Below are positions 8,561 through 18,253 of a stretch of DNA of 64,000 nucleotides, piece by piece. Origin of the DNA: Mesorhizobium sp. M2E.F.Ca.ET.219.01.1.1 (GTDB taxonomy: Bacteria > Pseudomonadota > Alphaproteobacteria > Rhizobiales > Rhizobiaceae). How positions within the stretch are numbered: the stretch's first letter is position 1; each line of letters begins with the position of its first letter. The position numbers and the translations under genes were made by a program. The notes under the pieces were generated by a model that had not been told where the DNA came from, made no database searches, and was given only the letters and a program-made list of their open reading frames with translations. The stretch is taken from positions 248,001 to 312,000 of the forward strand of contig NZ_SADT02000002.1 of NCBI RefSeq assembly GCF_004016445.2, in the 5' to 3' direction.

Positions 8561-9788
8561 CGAAGCGACCGGGCCGGACCTTGATCCGACCATGGACAAT
8601 CGCGAGCGCCGTTGGCGGCTGGCGATCGGCGCCGACGACGAGACATCATCGGCGCTGTCGGCCGAGGACCGAAAACTGTCGGCGGCGCTCGATGCGCTTT
8701 ATGGCGACGGCAGCGGCGACACCGCCGGCGATGCGCGCAAGCGGCGCGGCGGGCTCGGCCGCTCGGCGCCCCGCGTCGCGCAATGGATGGGTGACATCCG
8801 CTCCTTCTTCCCCGAGCAGGTCGTCCAGGTCGTGCAGAAAGATGCCTTCGAGCGGCTCAACCTGAAGCAGATGCTGATGGAGCCGGAATTCCTCAAGGCG
8901 ATCGAGGCCGACGTCAATCTCGTCGCCGACCTCGTCTCGCTGCGCTCGGCGATGCCGGACAAGACCAAGGACATCGCCAGGTCCATCATTTCCGACATTG
9001 TCGCCAAGCTGATGCAGCGCCTGGAGCAGAAGACCGCGGAGGCGATCCGCGGCGCGCTCGATAAGTCGCGGCGCACCAACCGGCCGCGTCAGCGCGATAT
9101 TGACTGGCCGCGCACGATCACGGCGAACCTTCGCCACTACCAGCCGGACCATAAGACCGTCGTGCCGGAAAAGCTGGTTGGCTTCATGCGTCGTCAGCGC
9201 CGACTGGTCGATCTCGACGAGGTGACGCTCTGCGTCGACCAGTCCGGCTCGATGGCGAGCTCGGTCATCTACGCCTCGATCTTCGCCGCCGTGATGGCCT
9301 CGCTGCCGGTCGTGCGGACGAAACTCGTCTGCTTCGACACGGCGATCGTCGATCTGACCGAAGAGCTCAGCGATCCGGTCGAGGTGCTGTTCGGCGTCCA
9401 GCTCGGCGGCGGCACCGACATCAACCAGGCGGTCGCCTACTGCGCCGAGCGCATCGAGCGGCCAACCAAGGCGCATTTCGTTCTGATCACCGATCTCTAC
9501 GAAGGTGGCAACGGCAAGGAGCTCCTGCAAAGGCTGGCGGCGCTTGTCCGGTCGGGCGTCAACGTCGTCGTGCTCTTGGCGCTCACCGATCAGGGCCGTC
9601 CCGGCTACGATCCGTCGATGGCCGGGTCGGTCGCCGCACTCGGCATTCCGGTCTTTGCCTGCACGCCCGACCATTTCCCCGAAATGATGGCGGCGGCGCT
9701 GCGCCGCGAGGACATCGGCGCCTGGGCGGCAGGCGCCGACATCAAGCTCGTCCGCGCCGATACGGAGGCGCCGGGCGCGGCGGAGTAG
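8553..9788 (+). CDS. VWA-domain protein, MoxR partner (YehP-like)
   Basis: 411 residues from the ATG at 8553, preceded by GGGGGAGG at 8539-8546. The C-terminal half is a von Willebrand A domain with an intact metal-ion-dependent adhesion site: DQSGS at 229-233, Thr288 in GGGTD, and Asp313 in LITD. The N-terminal ~200 residues are helical and charged. VWA proteins of this kind are the effector or adaptor partners of MoxR ATPases. It is the last gene of the five-gene operon (2363-9788). A start further upstream would run through the DUF5682 gene and is not preferred. Confidence 0.87.
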   Translation: MADEATGPDLDPTMDNRERRWRLAIGADDETSSALSAEDRKLSAALDALYGDGSGDTAGDARKRRGGLGRSAPRVAQWMGDIRSFFPEQVVQVVQKDAFERLNLKQMLMEPEFLKAIEADVNLVADLVSLRSAMPDKTKDIARSIISDIVAKLMQRLEQKTAEAIRGALDKSRRTNRPRQRDIDWPRTITANLRHYQPDHKTVVPEKLVGFMRRQRRLVDLDEVTLCVDQSGSMASSVIYASIFAAVMASLPVVRTKLVCFDTAIVDLTEELSDPVEVLFGVQLGGGTDINQAVAYCAERIERPTKAHFVLITDLYEGGNGKELLQRLAALVRSGVNVVVLLALTDQGRPGYDPSMAGSVAALGIPVFACTPDHFPEMMAAALRREDIGAWAAGADIKLVRADTEAPGAAE

Positions 9789-9803
9789 GCTTGCCGCCCG
9801 AAC

Positions 9804-10505
9804 TCAGAACGGCTTCTCGCCGGTCACTTCAAAGCGCTCGACCGCGCAGTGCTCGGCAATCACCGCCAGGATGTCCGTCGAAGGCTCAAGCGCGTCGGGC
9901 TGCTTCCATTGAACGTCGAAGGAAAAAACAAAGCGGTTGCGGTCGACATCGTGCTCCATGCCGACGAAACGCACGTCGTAGCCGAGCGGTCGTACCAATT
10001 CCCCGATGTCGGGCGGCGAGTTCTTCGGCCATGAGACCGACAGGATCGCCTTGTGGTCGCGCGGGATTTTCAGATCGACCCATTTCAGCGCCTGCAGCGT
10101 CACCAGGGTCAGCACCGTCGCGATCATGCCGAGGCCATACTGGCCACCGCCGAAGGCGAGGCCGATCATCGTCATGATCCACATCGTGGCGGCGGTGGTG
10201 ACGCCGGTGACGAGATCGCCGCGCCGCAGGATGGCGCCGCCGCCGATGAAGCCGACACCGGTCAGCACGCCGAGCGCGAAGCGCATCACATCCATGCGCA
10301 CGAAAGAGTCCGGCCCCTTGCCGGCGACGTCGAGCAGCATGTTGGCCTGGACCATGGCCACACAGGCCGCCAGACCGACCAGTATGGTTGTGCGCAGCCC
10401 GGCGGAATGGCCGCGCGCCTCGCGGTTCAGGCCGATGAGGAAGCCGGCCAGCAGGGTCAGCAAGAGCCGCCCGACAAGGTCCAGCCAGGTCGGATGAAGC
10501 GGCAT
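9804..10505 (-). CDS. MgtC/SapB family membrane protein
   Basis: 233 residues from the ATG at 10505. The N-terminal ~135 residues form four to five membrane segments with MgtC-family hallmarks: GFLIGLNREARG near the first helix, LRTTILVGLAA, and GVLTGVGFIGGGAIL. A soluble C-terminal domain follows. MgtC proteins are inner-membrane factors linked to magnesium limitation, acid pH and survival inside hosts. They are not proven Mg2+ carriers. A GTG at 10556 with GAGG four bases upstream would add 17 residues. I prefer 10505 because it places the first helix close to the N-terminus. No Mg2+ leader was recognised. Confidence 0.82.
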   Translation of the reverse strand: MPLHPTWLDLVGRLLLTLLAGFLIGLNREARGHSAGLRTTILVGLAACVAMVQANMLLDVAGKGPDSFVRMDVMRFALGVLTGVGFIGGGAILRRGDLVTGVTTAATMWIMTMIGLAFGGGQYGLGMIATVLTLVTLQALKWVDLKIPRDHKAILSVSWPKNSPPDIGELVRPLGYDVRFVGMEHDVDRNRFVFSFDVQWKQPDALEPSTDILAVIAEHCAVERFEVTGEKPF

Positions 10506-10641
10506 GTCGCAGCAAAGTGTCTCGAACATTGTCTCGACAAGGGGGTGTAAATTCACCGCGCCTCAATTTCGTCAGCGACGTTCAACCGGGCAGAGCCGGG
10601 AATGGTTCCGTGACCGATGTCTGAAGAAATCAGGGCTGTCT

Positions 10642-10800
10642 TCAATGCGCGGCGAGGCTGACCACCAACGCCAGCACCACGATGCCCACCAGCCCGGCGA
10701 TGAAAATGATGCGGCGGGTGCGCGTGCGCAGGATGATTTCACCCTGTCGTGCGTCCTGGCCCGAGAAGACCAGTCCTTCGCTATCGCGATCCTTGCTCAT
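10642..10800 (-). CDS. Small single-span membrane protein, unknown function
   Basis: 52 residues. A strong ribosome site (GGAAGGAG) lies 6 bases before the ATG at 10800. A polar N-terminus rich in Asp/Glu/Arg is followed by RTRTRR and one hydrophobic helix at about 31-50, so the C-terminus ends at or just past the membrane. It sits alone between mgtC and fba on the same strand, downstream of the fba terminator. I do not recognise a family with certainty. Confidence 0.65.
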   Translation of the reverse strand: MSKDRDSEGLVFSGQDARQGEIILRTRTRRIIFIAGLVGIVVLALVVSLAAH

Positions 10801-10894
10801 GAATTGCTCCTTCCTTTGGAACGGATCCGGAAGGTCTCTGAGCAGGAACCGATTTGTCGGTGCGAAGTTCCGCCGTATTTTGGCAGGAGAAATG

Positions 10895-10922
10895 CCCGCG
10901 ACCGGATTGAACCGGTCGCGGG
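10895..10922 (-). terminator. Terminator downstream of fba
   Basis: A perfect 11-base-pair stem, CCCGCGACCGG with its complement, and a 6-base loop lie 10 bases after the aldolase stop. On the minus strand a short T-containing run (ATTTCT) follows. Confidence 0.7.
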
Positions 10923-10932
10923 AGATTTCGCT

Positions 10933-11997
10933 TTAGCCGAATTTCGGGTCGAGGCTGCCCGACTTGTAGCGCTTGGCCATCTCCGCCAGCGGGATCGGCT
11001 TGATCTTCGGCGCGTTGCCGGCGGTGCCGAACTGCTCGAAGCGCTCCTTGCAGAGCTTCTTCATGGCAGCCATCGCCGGCGTCAGATATTTGCGCGGATC
11101 GAACTCCGACGGGTTCTCGGTCAGCACCTTGCGGATCGCGCCGGTCAGCGCCATGCGGTTGTCTGTGTCGATGTTGATCTTCCGCACACCATGCTTGATG
11201 CCGCGCTGGATCTCCTCCACCGGCACGCCCCAGGTCGGCTTCATCTGGCCGCCATATTTGTTGATGATCTCCTGCAATTCCTCCGGCACCGACGACGAGC
11301 CATGCATGACCAGATGCATGTTGGGCAGGCGGCGATGGATCTCCTCGATCACGTTCATCGCCAGCACCGCGCCGTCCGGCTTGCGCGAGAATTTATAGGC
11401 GCCGTGGCTGGTGCCCATGGCCACCGCCAGCGCGTCGACATGCGTGTCGCGCACGAACTGCTCGGCCTGCACCGGGTCGGTCAAAAGCTGGTCGTGGCTG
11501 ATCGCGCCTTCGACGCCATGGCCGTCTTCCTGCTCGCCGCCGCCGCTTTCCAGGGAACCCAGCACGCCGATCTCGCCTTCCACCGAGACACCGCCCCAAT
11601 GCGCCATGTCGACGACGCGGCGCGTGATGCCGGAATTATAGGCGTAGTCGGCCGGCGACTTGCCGTCCTCCTTCAGCGAGCCGTCCATCATCACCGAGGT
11701 GAAGCCGTACTGGATCGCGGTGACGCAGGTGGCTTCATTGTTGCCGTGGTCGAGATGCATGCAGACCGGGATGTCGGGATGGATCTCGACCAGCGCGTCG
11801 ATCAGCTTGGCCAGCACCACGTCATTGGCATAGGCGCGCGCGCCGCGGCTGGCCTGCAGGATGACCGGCGACTTGGTCTCCTCGGCCGCCTCCATGATGG
11901 CGAGGCCTTGTTCCATATTGTTCATGTTGAAGGCAGGCACGCCATAGCCATGTTCTGCGGCATGGTCGAGCAATTGTCTCAGTGTGATGCGAGCCAA
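10933..11997 (-). CDS. fba: Class II fructose-bisphosphate aldolase
   Basis: 354 residues. It catalyses reversible cleavage of fructose-1,6-bisphosphate to glyceraldehyde-3-phosphate and dihydroxyacetone phosphate in glycolysis and gluconeogenesis. Class II (zinc) features are visible: [11 protein letters not shown] near 19-29, the metal site HLDHG around residue 82, and VMHGSSS and [10 protein letters not shown] further on. Length and sequence fit the CbbA/Fba group of alphaproteobacteria. The start is a TTG at 11997 with GGGAGA 9 bases upstream; it gives the family's usual N-terminus ([10 protein letters not shown]). No ATG exists at that position. Confidence 0.93.
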   Translation of the reverse strand: MARITLRQLLDHAAEHGYGVPAFNMNNMEQGLAIMEAAEETKSPVILQASRGARAYANDVVLAKLIDALVEIHPDIPVCMHLDHGNNEATCVTAIQYGFTSVMMDGSLKEDGKSPADYAYNSGITRRVVDMAHWGGVSVEGEIGVLGSLESGGGEQEDGHGVEGAISHDQLLTDPVQAEQFVRDTHVDALAVAMGTSHGAYKFSRKPDGAVLAMNVIEEIHRRLPNMHLVMHGSSSVPEELQEIINKYGGQMKPTWGVPVEEIQRGIKHGVRKINIDTDNRMALTGAIRKVLTENPSEFDPRKYLTPAMAAMKKLCKERFEQFGTAGNAPKIKPIPLAEMAKRYKSGSLDPKFG

Positions 11998-12036
11998 CGA
12001 ATAGTCTCCCGTATCTGGTTCGAGCCCGTTTGAAAT

Positions 12037-12058
12037 GGCCGCCCGGCGTCGGGCGGCC
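12037..12058 (-). terminator. GC-rich hairpin between ribH2 and fba
   Basis: GGCCGCCCG pairs perfectly with CGGGCGGCC across a 4-base loop, about 90 bases after the ribH2 stop. The T-run is weak, so it may be an attenuator or RNA-stabilising stem rather than a strong terminator. Confidence 0.5.
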
Positions 12059-12149
12059 CCGTTGCTTCTGGCTGGATTTCCGACGCACCGCAACCACTCT
12101 CGTCGCGGTCCTGAAATCCAAATCGGTTTAGTTCTGGTGCACCGGTTGC

Positions 12150-12687
<538 letters not shown>

Positions 12688-12699
12688 GTCTTCTGCGTA

Positions 12700-12840
12700 C
12701 GTTCTCTTCCATCCGGACTGTAACCGTCGGCCCCGGAATCGCACCGGATCTGCTGACCCTTCCGATAGGGCCGGAAGGCGCTCGCGGGCTTGGGTCGAGA
12801 CCCTTACCGCCGGTGGGGACTTTCACCCCGCCCTGAGAAC
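12700..12840 (-). promoter_or_regulatory. FMN riboswitch (RFN element)
   Basis: The minus strand carries the conserved RFN blocks in order: GGCGGGGTGAAAGTCC, then ACCGGCGGTAAGGG, a variable stem, GGTCAGCAGATCCGGT, GATTCCGGGGCCGACGGT and ACAGTCCGGATGGAAGAGAA. FMN binding is expected to favour the downstream terminator at 12661-12687 and reduce ribH2 expression. Confidence 0.95.
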
Positions 12841-12954
12841 AATGACGGTGCAGGTATGGAGGGGGAGGCAGGCGCTGTCAATTGGCGACTAGCCAATCTC
12901 TCCGTTGTGGGGGATGACCGGCAGGTAGACGGGGGCGCGGCGTTGCAGGATCAA

Positions 12955-13084
12955 GGTTCCTCGCCCCACGAAGTGGGGAGAGGTGGCTCGGCGAAGCCGA
13001 GACGGAGAGGGGAGCGCCCTACGAAGGCCCCCTCTCCGTCCGCTTCGCGGCCACCTCTCCCCCGCCTTGGCGGGGCGAGGAACC
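12955..13084. repeat. 130-bp palindromic intergenic repeat, copy 1
   Basis: The element is bounded by GGTTCCTCGCCCC and its complement GGGGCGAGGAACC. It has nested arms (GGCTCGGCGAAGCCGAG, TCCGCTTCGCGG) around the centre AGCGCCCTACGAAGGCC. Copy 2 at 56836-56966 is its reverse complement with few differences. It is the kind of mobile or structural repeat common in Mesorhizobium and carries no gene. Confidence 0.85.
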
Positions 13085-13113
13085 CAAGCATAGATACGCC
13101 GGCGGGACCGCGC

Positions 13114-13142
13114 CCCCTCTGTCGCCATTGGCGACGGAGGGG
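13114..13142 (-). terminator. Hairpin immediately downstream of mtnA
   Basis: CCCCTC-T-GTCGCC pairs with GGCGAC-G-GAGGGG across ATT, ending 2 bases from the mtnA stop codon. No T-run follows, so termination is plausible but not certain. Confidence 0.5.
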
Positions 13143-13143
13143 A

Positions 13144-14238
13144 TTAGCTTCGCTCCGGAAACATCGCCTTCAGCCCCTCGCGCGAGGCCTTTGCCACGCC
13201 GCGTTCGGTGATCAATCCCGTCACCAACCTTGCCGGCGTCACATCGAAGGCCGGGTTCGCCGCCGGCGTCTGATCCGGCGACACGCGCACCTGCGCGATC
13301 TTGCCGTCTGACGTCTTGCCCCAGACCAGCGAAACCTCGTCGCCGGAGCGCTCCTCGATCGGGATTTCCGCAAGCCCGTCGGCGACCGTCCAGTCGATGG
13401 TGGGCGAGGGGAGCGCGACGTAGAAGGGCACGTCGTTGTCGGCCGCGGCCAGCGCCTTCAGATAGGTGCCGATCTTGTTGCAGACGTCGCCATTGGCGGT
13501 GGTGCGGTCGGTGCCGACGATCACCATGTCGATGTCGCCATGCTGCATCAGATGGCCGCCGGCATTGTCGACGATCAGCGTATGCGGCACGCCGTGCCCG
13601 GCCATCTCCCAGGCGGTCAGCTGGGCGCCCTGGTTGCGCGGCCTGGTCTCGTCCACATAGACGTGAACCGGAATGCCAGCCTCGGTCGCCAGATAGATCG
13701 GCGCGGTGGCCGTGCCGTAGTCGACGGTCGCCAGCCAGCCGGCATTGCAATGCGTGAGGATGTTGACGGTCTCGCCGGGCTGCTTCCTCGCCGCGATTTT
13801 CTTGATGATCTCAAGCCCGTTCTCGCCAATGGCGCGGTTCAACCCGACATCCTCGTCGGCGATCTCGGCGGCCCGCTTGTAGGCAGCCTCCGCGCGTTCC
13901 TCCGGCGCGAGCGGCTTAAGATGCCGCCGCATCTCATCCAGCGCCCAGCGCAGGTTGATCGCGGTCGGCCGCGTCTTGTTGAGCGTCTCCCACACCGCAT
14001 CGAGCGCTTCGTCCGACGGATCGTCCATCATCTGGATGGCGACGCCATAGGCCGCGGTGACGCCGATCAGTGGCGCGCCGCGCACCCACATGTCGCGGAT
14101 CGCGGTGGCGATGCCGGCGACGTTTCCGATCGTCTCGATCCGGAACTCATGCGGCAGCCAGCGCTGGTCGATGATCTCGACCGAGCGCTCATCGTCGCTG
14201 AGCCAGATGGTGCGGTAATGGCGTTCGCCGACATTCAA
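13144..14238 (-). CDS. mtnA: S-methyl-5-thioribose-1-phosphate isomerase
   Basis: 364 residues. It isomerises 5-methylthioribose-1-phosphate to the ribulose form in methionine salvage. It belongs to the eIF-2B alpha/beta/delta-like family. RGAPLIG (about 54-60), the catalytic cysteine segment ILTHCNAG and the aspartate segment [11 protein letters not shown] are present. The start codon overlaps the mtnK stop (ATGA), so translation is coupled to the kinase that makes its substrate. Downstream salvage genes (mtnB, mtnD and so on) are not in the window. Confidence 0.94.
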   Translation of the reverse strand: MNVGERHYRTIWLSDDERSVEIIDQRWLPHEFRIETIGNVAGIATAIRDMWVRGAPLIGVTAAYGVAIQMMDDPSDEALDAVWETLNKTRPTAINLRWALDEMRRHLKPLAPEERAEAAYKRAAEIADEDVGLNRAIGENGLEIIKKIAARKQPGETVNILTHCNAGWLATVDYGTATAPIYLATEAGIPVHVYVDETRPRNQGAQLTAWEMAGHGVPHTLIVDNAGGHLMQHGDIDMVIVGTDRTTANGDVCNKIGTYLKALAAADNDVPFYVALPSPTIDWTVADGLAEIPIEERSGDEVSLVWGKTSDGKIAQVRVSPDQTPAANPAFDVTPARLVTGLITERGVAKASREGLKAMFPERS

Positions 14239-15503
14239 AGGGAGTTCTCCTGTTCGATCAGCGCGGCCAGATTGTTGACCTCGTCGATGCTGTGGATCTG
14301 GCGCCGGTTGACGGCGATGTGGCGGCCGAAGCGCAAAGCCTTGGCCTCACATGTGGCGCGCAGGTCTTGATCGGCAATGGTTTCGAAATCGGCATTGTGG
14401 GCGAGGCCGAGAATACGCCGGTGCACCTCGATGCCGGCGAAGCCGAGCAGGTCGATCCAGATGGAATGCAGCACGTGGTCGAGCGCCTGTTCGGCGCCGA
14501 GCTGGTCGCCCTGATCCTCGAACAGGCTTTTCTGGTAGAGGATGCCGGTGCGCTCGGTCCGCCACAGATGCGCGAACTCGGCGCGGAAGGTGGCCCAGGT
14601 CTCAGCGGTGACGCCGAGCAGATAGGCGCGCATCGAGTCGCGACTGCCTTTTTCCTCGTGCCCGCGCTGCGAGAAGAAGGCCATCCAGAAATTGGCAAGC
14701 AGCATGCCGACATCGAAGGCGATCGGGCCGTAGAAGGCGAACTCCGGATCGATCATCCGGGTCTCTGTGTCCGTCACCATGATCGAGCCCGAATGCAGGT
14801 CGCCATGCAGCAGCGTCTCGGCATTGGCGGCGAAGAGATGCTTCAGCCGCTGCGCCTCGACCTTGAGGTCGCGATCGGCCCGCAATTCGGCGACAAGGCC
14901 GTCGAGCTGTGGCGAGGTGTGCCGGTTCATCTTGGCGTCGAAATAGGGATCGGAGAACACCAGGTTCTCGGTGATGTCGCAAAGCTCGACATTGTCGGCG
15001 AATAAAGCCAGATCGGCTTTGCGATCCTTGGCCACCATCGACAGGTCAGAGCCACGGAACAGCGTGCGGGCCATGAACAGGCCGATGTCGCGCGCAATGT
15101 TCGGCAATTCGCGGCCGTCGATCAGCGCGCGCCGCAGGATGACGTGCGGCGGCGCCAGATATTCCATGATGATCAGCGCCTGGGTCTCGTCGAAATGGTA
15201 GATCGCCGGCACTGAGCCCGGCGCGCGGCGCTCCTGTCTGGTCAGCGCATGATATTCGAAGAAGGAGCGCTTGAGCGGCAGCGGCCAGCTGTCGCCGACC
15301 AGCCGCACATAGGGCAGCGCCTGCTTGACCACCGCGGCGCCCTGGTCGCCCTCGACGATAAACACGAGGTTGAGATTGCCGTCGCCGACCTCGCGTACTT
15401 TCCAGCGGCTGGTGTCCTTGCCGATGCGCTCGGTCAGCGCCGCGGTCTCGCCAAGGCGCTTCGGGAGCGTTTCCACCGACAATGCTTCGAACTTCCCGGT
15501 CAT
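14235..15503 (-). CDS. mtnK: S-methyl-5-thioribose kinase
   Basis: 422 residues. It phosphorylates methylthioribose, feeding MtnA. The fold is of the choline/aminoglycoside kinase type: the catalytic loop [10 protein letters not shown] and the metal-binding MIDPEFAF are intact, and the glycine-rich GDGNLNLVF lies near residue 40. The ATG at 15503 has GGAGGGG upstream. A kinase implies that free methylthioribose is available, made by a nucleosidase or imported. This makes the divergent ABC importer a likely partner. Confidence 0.93.
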   Translation of the reverse strand: MTGKFEALSVETLPKRLGETAALTERIGKDTSRWKVREVGDGNLNLVFIVEGDQGAAVVKQALPYVRLVGDSWPLPLKRSFFEYHALTRQERRAPGSVPAIYHFDETQALIIMEYLAPPHVILRRALIDGRELPNIARDIGLFMARTLFRGSDLSMVAKDRKADLALFADNVELCDITENLVFSDPYFDAKMNRHTSPQLDGLVAELRADRDLKVEAQRLKHLFAANAETLLHGDLHSGSIMVTDTETRMIDPEFAFYGPIAFDVGMLLANFWMAFFSQRGHEEKGSRDSMRAYLLGVTAETWATFRAEFAHLWRTERTGILYQKSLFEDQGDQLGAEQALDHVLHSIWIDLLGFAGIEVHRRILGLAHNADFETIADQDLRATCEAKALRFGRHIAVNRRQIHSIDEVNNLAALIEQENSL

Positions 15504-15558
15504 GCTCTCCCCTCCTGCGCGTGATCTCCGACGATAGCGGAGCCACGGCGGCGGGGCC

Positions 15559-15621
15559 AAGCTAGGAAGCGCTCTGGCAAATGTCAATCGTGTTGACAAT
15601 TGACGAATGAGCCCATAGCGT
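15559..15621. promoter_or_regulatory. Divergent promoter with palindromic operator between mtnK and ABC importer
   Basis: TGTCAATCGTGTTGACA at 15582-15598 is a perfect 6-5-6 palindrome. Each arm reads TTGACA outward, so both can act as -35 boxes. On the minus strand a 17-base spacer leads to TAGCTT (15564-15559). On the plus strand a 17-base spacer leads to TAGCGT (15616-15621). A regulator bound here could control both operons at once. The -10 matches are modest. Confidence 0.6.
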
Positions 15622-15641
15622 CACGGGCTAGGGAGGAAGGA

Positions 15642-17153
15642 ATGGGCGCAGATGCCGTGTTCCATGTGGAGGGCCTGAGGAAATCCTTCGGCCAGAACGA
15701 GGTGCTTGGCGGCATCTCGCTCGAACTGCATTCAGGCGAGGTGACGGTGCTGATGGGCGCCAATGGCGCCGGCAAATCCACCCTGGTCAAGATCGTCAGC
15801 GGCGTCTATGCGCGCGGTGCCGGCACGATGCGGCTCGCCGGCGAGGCGTTCGACCCGCAGACCCCGGCCGAGGCCATCCGCGCCGGCGTCGTGACCGTGC
15901 ACCAGAACATCAATGACGGCGTGGTCGCCGACCTCGACGTCGCCACCAATCTGACGCTCGACCGGTTGAGTGGCAAGGGCGCATCGATGCTGTTCAGGCC
16001 CGCCAATGTCCGGGCCGAAGCAAGGGCTGTCGCCGACCGCATGGGGCTCACAATCGACCTCAAGGCGCGCGTCAGCGATCTGTCACTGGCCGACCGGCAG
16101 ATGGTGGCCATCGCCCGCGCCATGGCGCACCAGCCCAAGGTGCTGATCCTCGACGAGCCGACCTCGTCGCTGTCGAGCGCCGAGGCCGACCGGTTGTTTT
16201 CGCTGATTGACCGGCTGCGCGGTCATGGCGTTGCCATCCTCTACATCTCGCACCGCATGTCCGACATCAGGCGGCTCGCCGACCGCATCGTGTCGATGCG
16301 CGACGGCTTGATCTCCGGCGCCTTCGATAAAAAACCGCTCGATTACGAGGGCGCGGTCAACGCCATGCTCGGCCGCAAGATCCATCTCGACAGGGTCGTC
16401 GCCAGAAGCTCGGCGCGCGCGGTCTTCATGGCCGAAGGCCTGCAGCTCGCGCACGGAGCAAAACCGATCTCGATGACGCTCGGCGCCGGCGAGGTGGTGG
16501 CGATCACCGGCCTTGTCGGCGTCGGCAAGACGGCGTTGGCCGAAACGCTGTTCGGCGTGCGCAAGCCGCTTGCCGGCACCATGCATATGGACGGCAAGCC
16601 CTACGCGCCTGGCTCGGCGCGCGAGGCGATCGCCGCCGGCGTCTTCCTGGTCGCCAAAGACCGCGCCGAGAGCGGCATCGTCGGCGGCTTCAACATCGAG
16701 CGCAACATCAGCTTGCCGTTCCTCAAGCGCATGTCGAGCCTCAGTGTCATGAAGAAGCGCGCCGAGCGCGTCGCCGCCCGCCGCCAGATCGACGAGCTCG
16801 GCATCGTCTGCCGCTCGGAGAAGGACGAGCTTTCGGCGCTGTCCGGCGGCAACCAGCAGAAGGTGATGGTGGCGCGCTGGATGTCGCAGGCCTCGCGCCT
16901 ATTCATCCTCGACGAGCCATTCCAGGGCGTCGACATTTCGGCGCGCCGCGACATCGCCGCCAAGCTGAGGGCCAGCGCAGACGGCCGCGCGACGCTGATC
17001 TTCGTCACCGAGATCGACGAGGCGCTGGAGACCGCCGACCGCATCCTGGTGATGTCGGAACACACAATCGTCGGCGAGCATCGCAATGCCGATATCGACC
17101 TCGACCGGCTGCTGGCGGAAGTGGCCGGCGGACCGTTTCACAGCGCTGCGTGA
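15642..17153 (+). CDS. Sugar-type ABC importer ATPase (two ATP-binding domains)
   Basis: 503 residues. It is a tandem ATPase of the RbsA/MglA type. The first Walker A is GANGAGKS at 39-46, with signature LSLADRQMV and Walker B LILDEPTSS. The second domain has GLVGVGKTA, signature LSGGNQQKV and LFILDEPFQG. The start at 15642 has GGAGGAAGG immediately upstream. It forms an operon with the permease and binding protein that follow and is divergent from mtnK-mtnA. I therefore infer methylthioribose or a related 5-deoxypentose as substrate; sequence alone does not prove this. Confidence 0.88.
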   Translation: MGADAVFHVEGLRKSFGQNEVLGGISLELHSGEVTVLMGANGAGKSTLVKIVSGVYARGAGTMRLAGEAFDPQTPAEAIRAGVVTVHQNINDGVVADLDVATNLTLDRLSGKGASMLFRPANVRAEARAVADRMGLTIDLKARVSDLSLADRQMVAIARAMAHQPKVLILDEPTSSLSSAEADRLFSLIDRLRGHGVAILYISHRMSDIRRLADRIVSMRDGLISGAFDKKPLDYEGAVNAMLGRKIHLDRVVARSSARAVFMAEGLQLAHGAKPISMTLGAGEVVAITGLVGVGKTALAETLFGVRKPLAGTMHMDGKPYAPGSAREAIAAGVFLVAKDRAESGIVGGFNIERNISLPFLKRMSSLSVMKKRAERVAARRQIDELGIVCRSEKDELSALSGGNQQKVMVARWMSQASRLFILDEPFQGVDISARRDIAAKLRASADGRATLIFVTEIDEALETADRILVMSEHTIVGEHRNADIDLDRLLAEVAGGPFHSAA

Positions 17154-17221
17154 GGGGGACAAATTGCAGGGAGTGGACTGGGAATGCGTTTGAGTTCGAA
17201 TGCCGCGCGGCGGGGCGCTGA

Positions 17222-18214
17222 ATGATGCGCGACTACGCCATCCGCTACGGCTTCATCGTCCTGCTGGTCGGGCTGATCGCCTATTTCGCTGTTGCAGCCG
17301 ACGGCTTCGTCTCGCCGCAAAGCGCGGTCTTCATCTTCCAGTCGGTGGCCATCACCGGCGTGCTGGCGCTCGGTGTCACCGCGACGCTGGTCGTCGGCGG
17401 CTTCGACCTGTCTATTGGCTCAGTCGCCACCAGCGCCATGATGGCGGCGTCTTACGCCATGGTGGTGCTGGAGCAGAACGCTATCGTCGCCGTCATCGCC
17501 TGCCTGGTCATCGGCGTCATCGTCGGCCTGATCAATGGCTGGCTGATCGTCTATATGCGTGTGCCCGATCTGCTGGCGACGCTCGGCATGATGTTCCTGC
17601 TGCTCGGCCTGCAGCGCATTCCGACGGAGGGACGCTCGATCGCGACCGGGATGACCATGCCCGACGGCTCGGTCGCCAACGGCAAGTTCTCGGAAGCTTT
17701 CCTGGCGCTCGGCCGCCATCGCATCGACTTCTTCATCCCGAGCCTGATCCCGGTCTCGGTGGTGGTGCTCGTGGTGCTCGCGGTGCTGATCTGGTTCTTC
17801 CTCGAATACACCCGCTTCGGCCGCATGATGTATGCGGTCGGCTCCAACGAGAGGGCCGCTGAACTCGCCGGCGCGCCTGTCAAGGCATACAAAATCTGGG
17901 CCTATGTCATTTCGGGAGTTTTTGCCTCGATCGGCGGGATTTTGCTCGCCGCCCGGCTTGGACGCGGCGACATCGCCTCGGGTAATAATCTGTTGCTCGA
18001 CGCAGTAGCGGCGGCGCTCATCGGCTACGCGGTGCTCGGCGCGGCCAAGCCCAACGCTTTCGGCACGGCCGTCGGCGCGGTGTTCGTCGGTGTCCTGCTG
18101 CAAGGCCTGACGATGATGAACGCCCCTTACTACACGCAGGATTTCGTCAAGGGCGCGGTGCTTGTCGTCGCCCTTGTCTTCACCTTCGCCCTGTCCGGCA
18201 GGGGCAAGAGATAG
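17222..18214 (+). CDS. Sugar-type ABC importer permease
   Basis: 330 residues, very hydrophobic, with about nine to ten membrane segments. It belongs to the RbsC/XylH (BPD_transp_2) family: GGFDLSIGSVA and the cytoplasmic loop AVGSNERAAELAG are typical. The ATG at 17222 lies 68 bases after the ATPase gene. It should pair with the tandem ATPase and the periplasmic binding protein to import a pentose-like substrate. Confidence 0.9.
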   Translation: MMRDYAIRYGFIVLLVGLIAYFAVAADGFVSPQSAVFIFQSVAITGVLALGVTATLVVGGFDLSIGSVATSAMMAASYAMVVLEQNAIVAVIACLVIGVIVGLINGWLIVYMRVPDLLATLGMMFLLLGLQRIPTEGRSIATGMTMPDGSVANGKFSEAFLALGRHRIDFFIPSLIPVSVVVLVVLAVLIWFFLEYTRFGRMMYAVGSNERAAELAGAPVKAYKIWAYVISGVFASIGGILLAARLGRGDIASGNNLLLDAVAAALIGYAVLGAAKPNAFGTAVGAVFVGVLLQGLTMMNAPYYTQDFVKGAVLVVALVFTFALSGRGKR

Positions 18215-18253
18215 TTTCGACCGGGGTATTGAGACAAAACGGAGGAAAACGAA

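Noticed and set aside
12955..13142. CRISPR-like or insertion-sequence signal from the repeats
   Set aside because: There are no regularly spaced direct repeats, no spacers and no transposase; these are palindromic intergenic elements.
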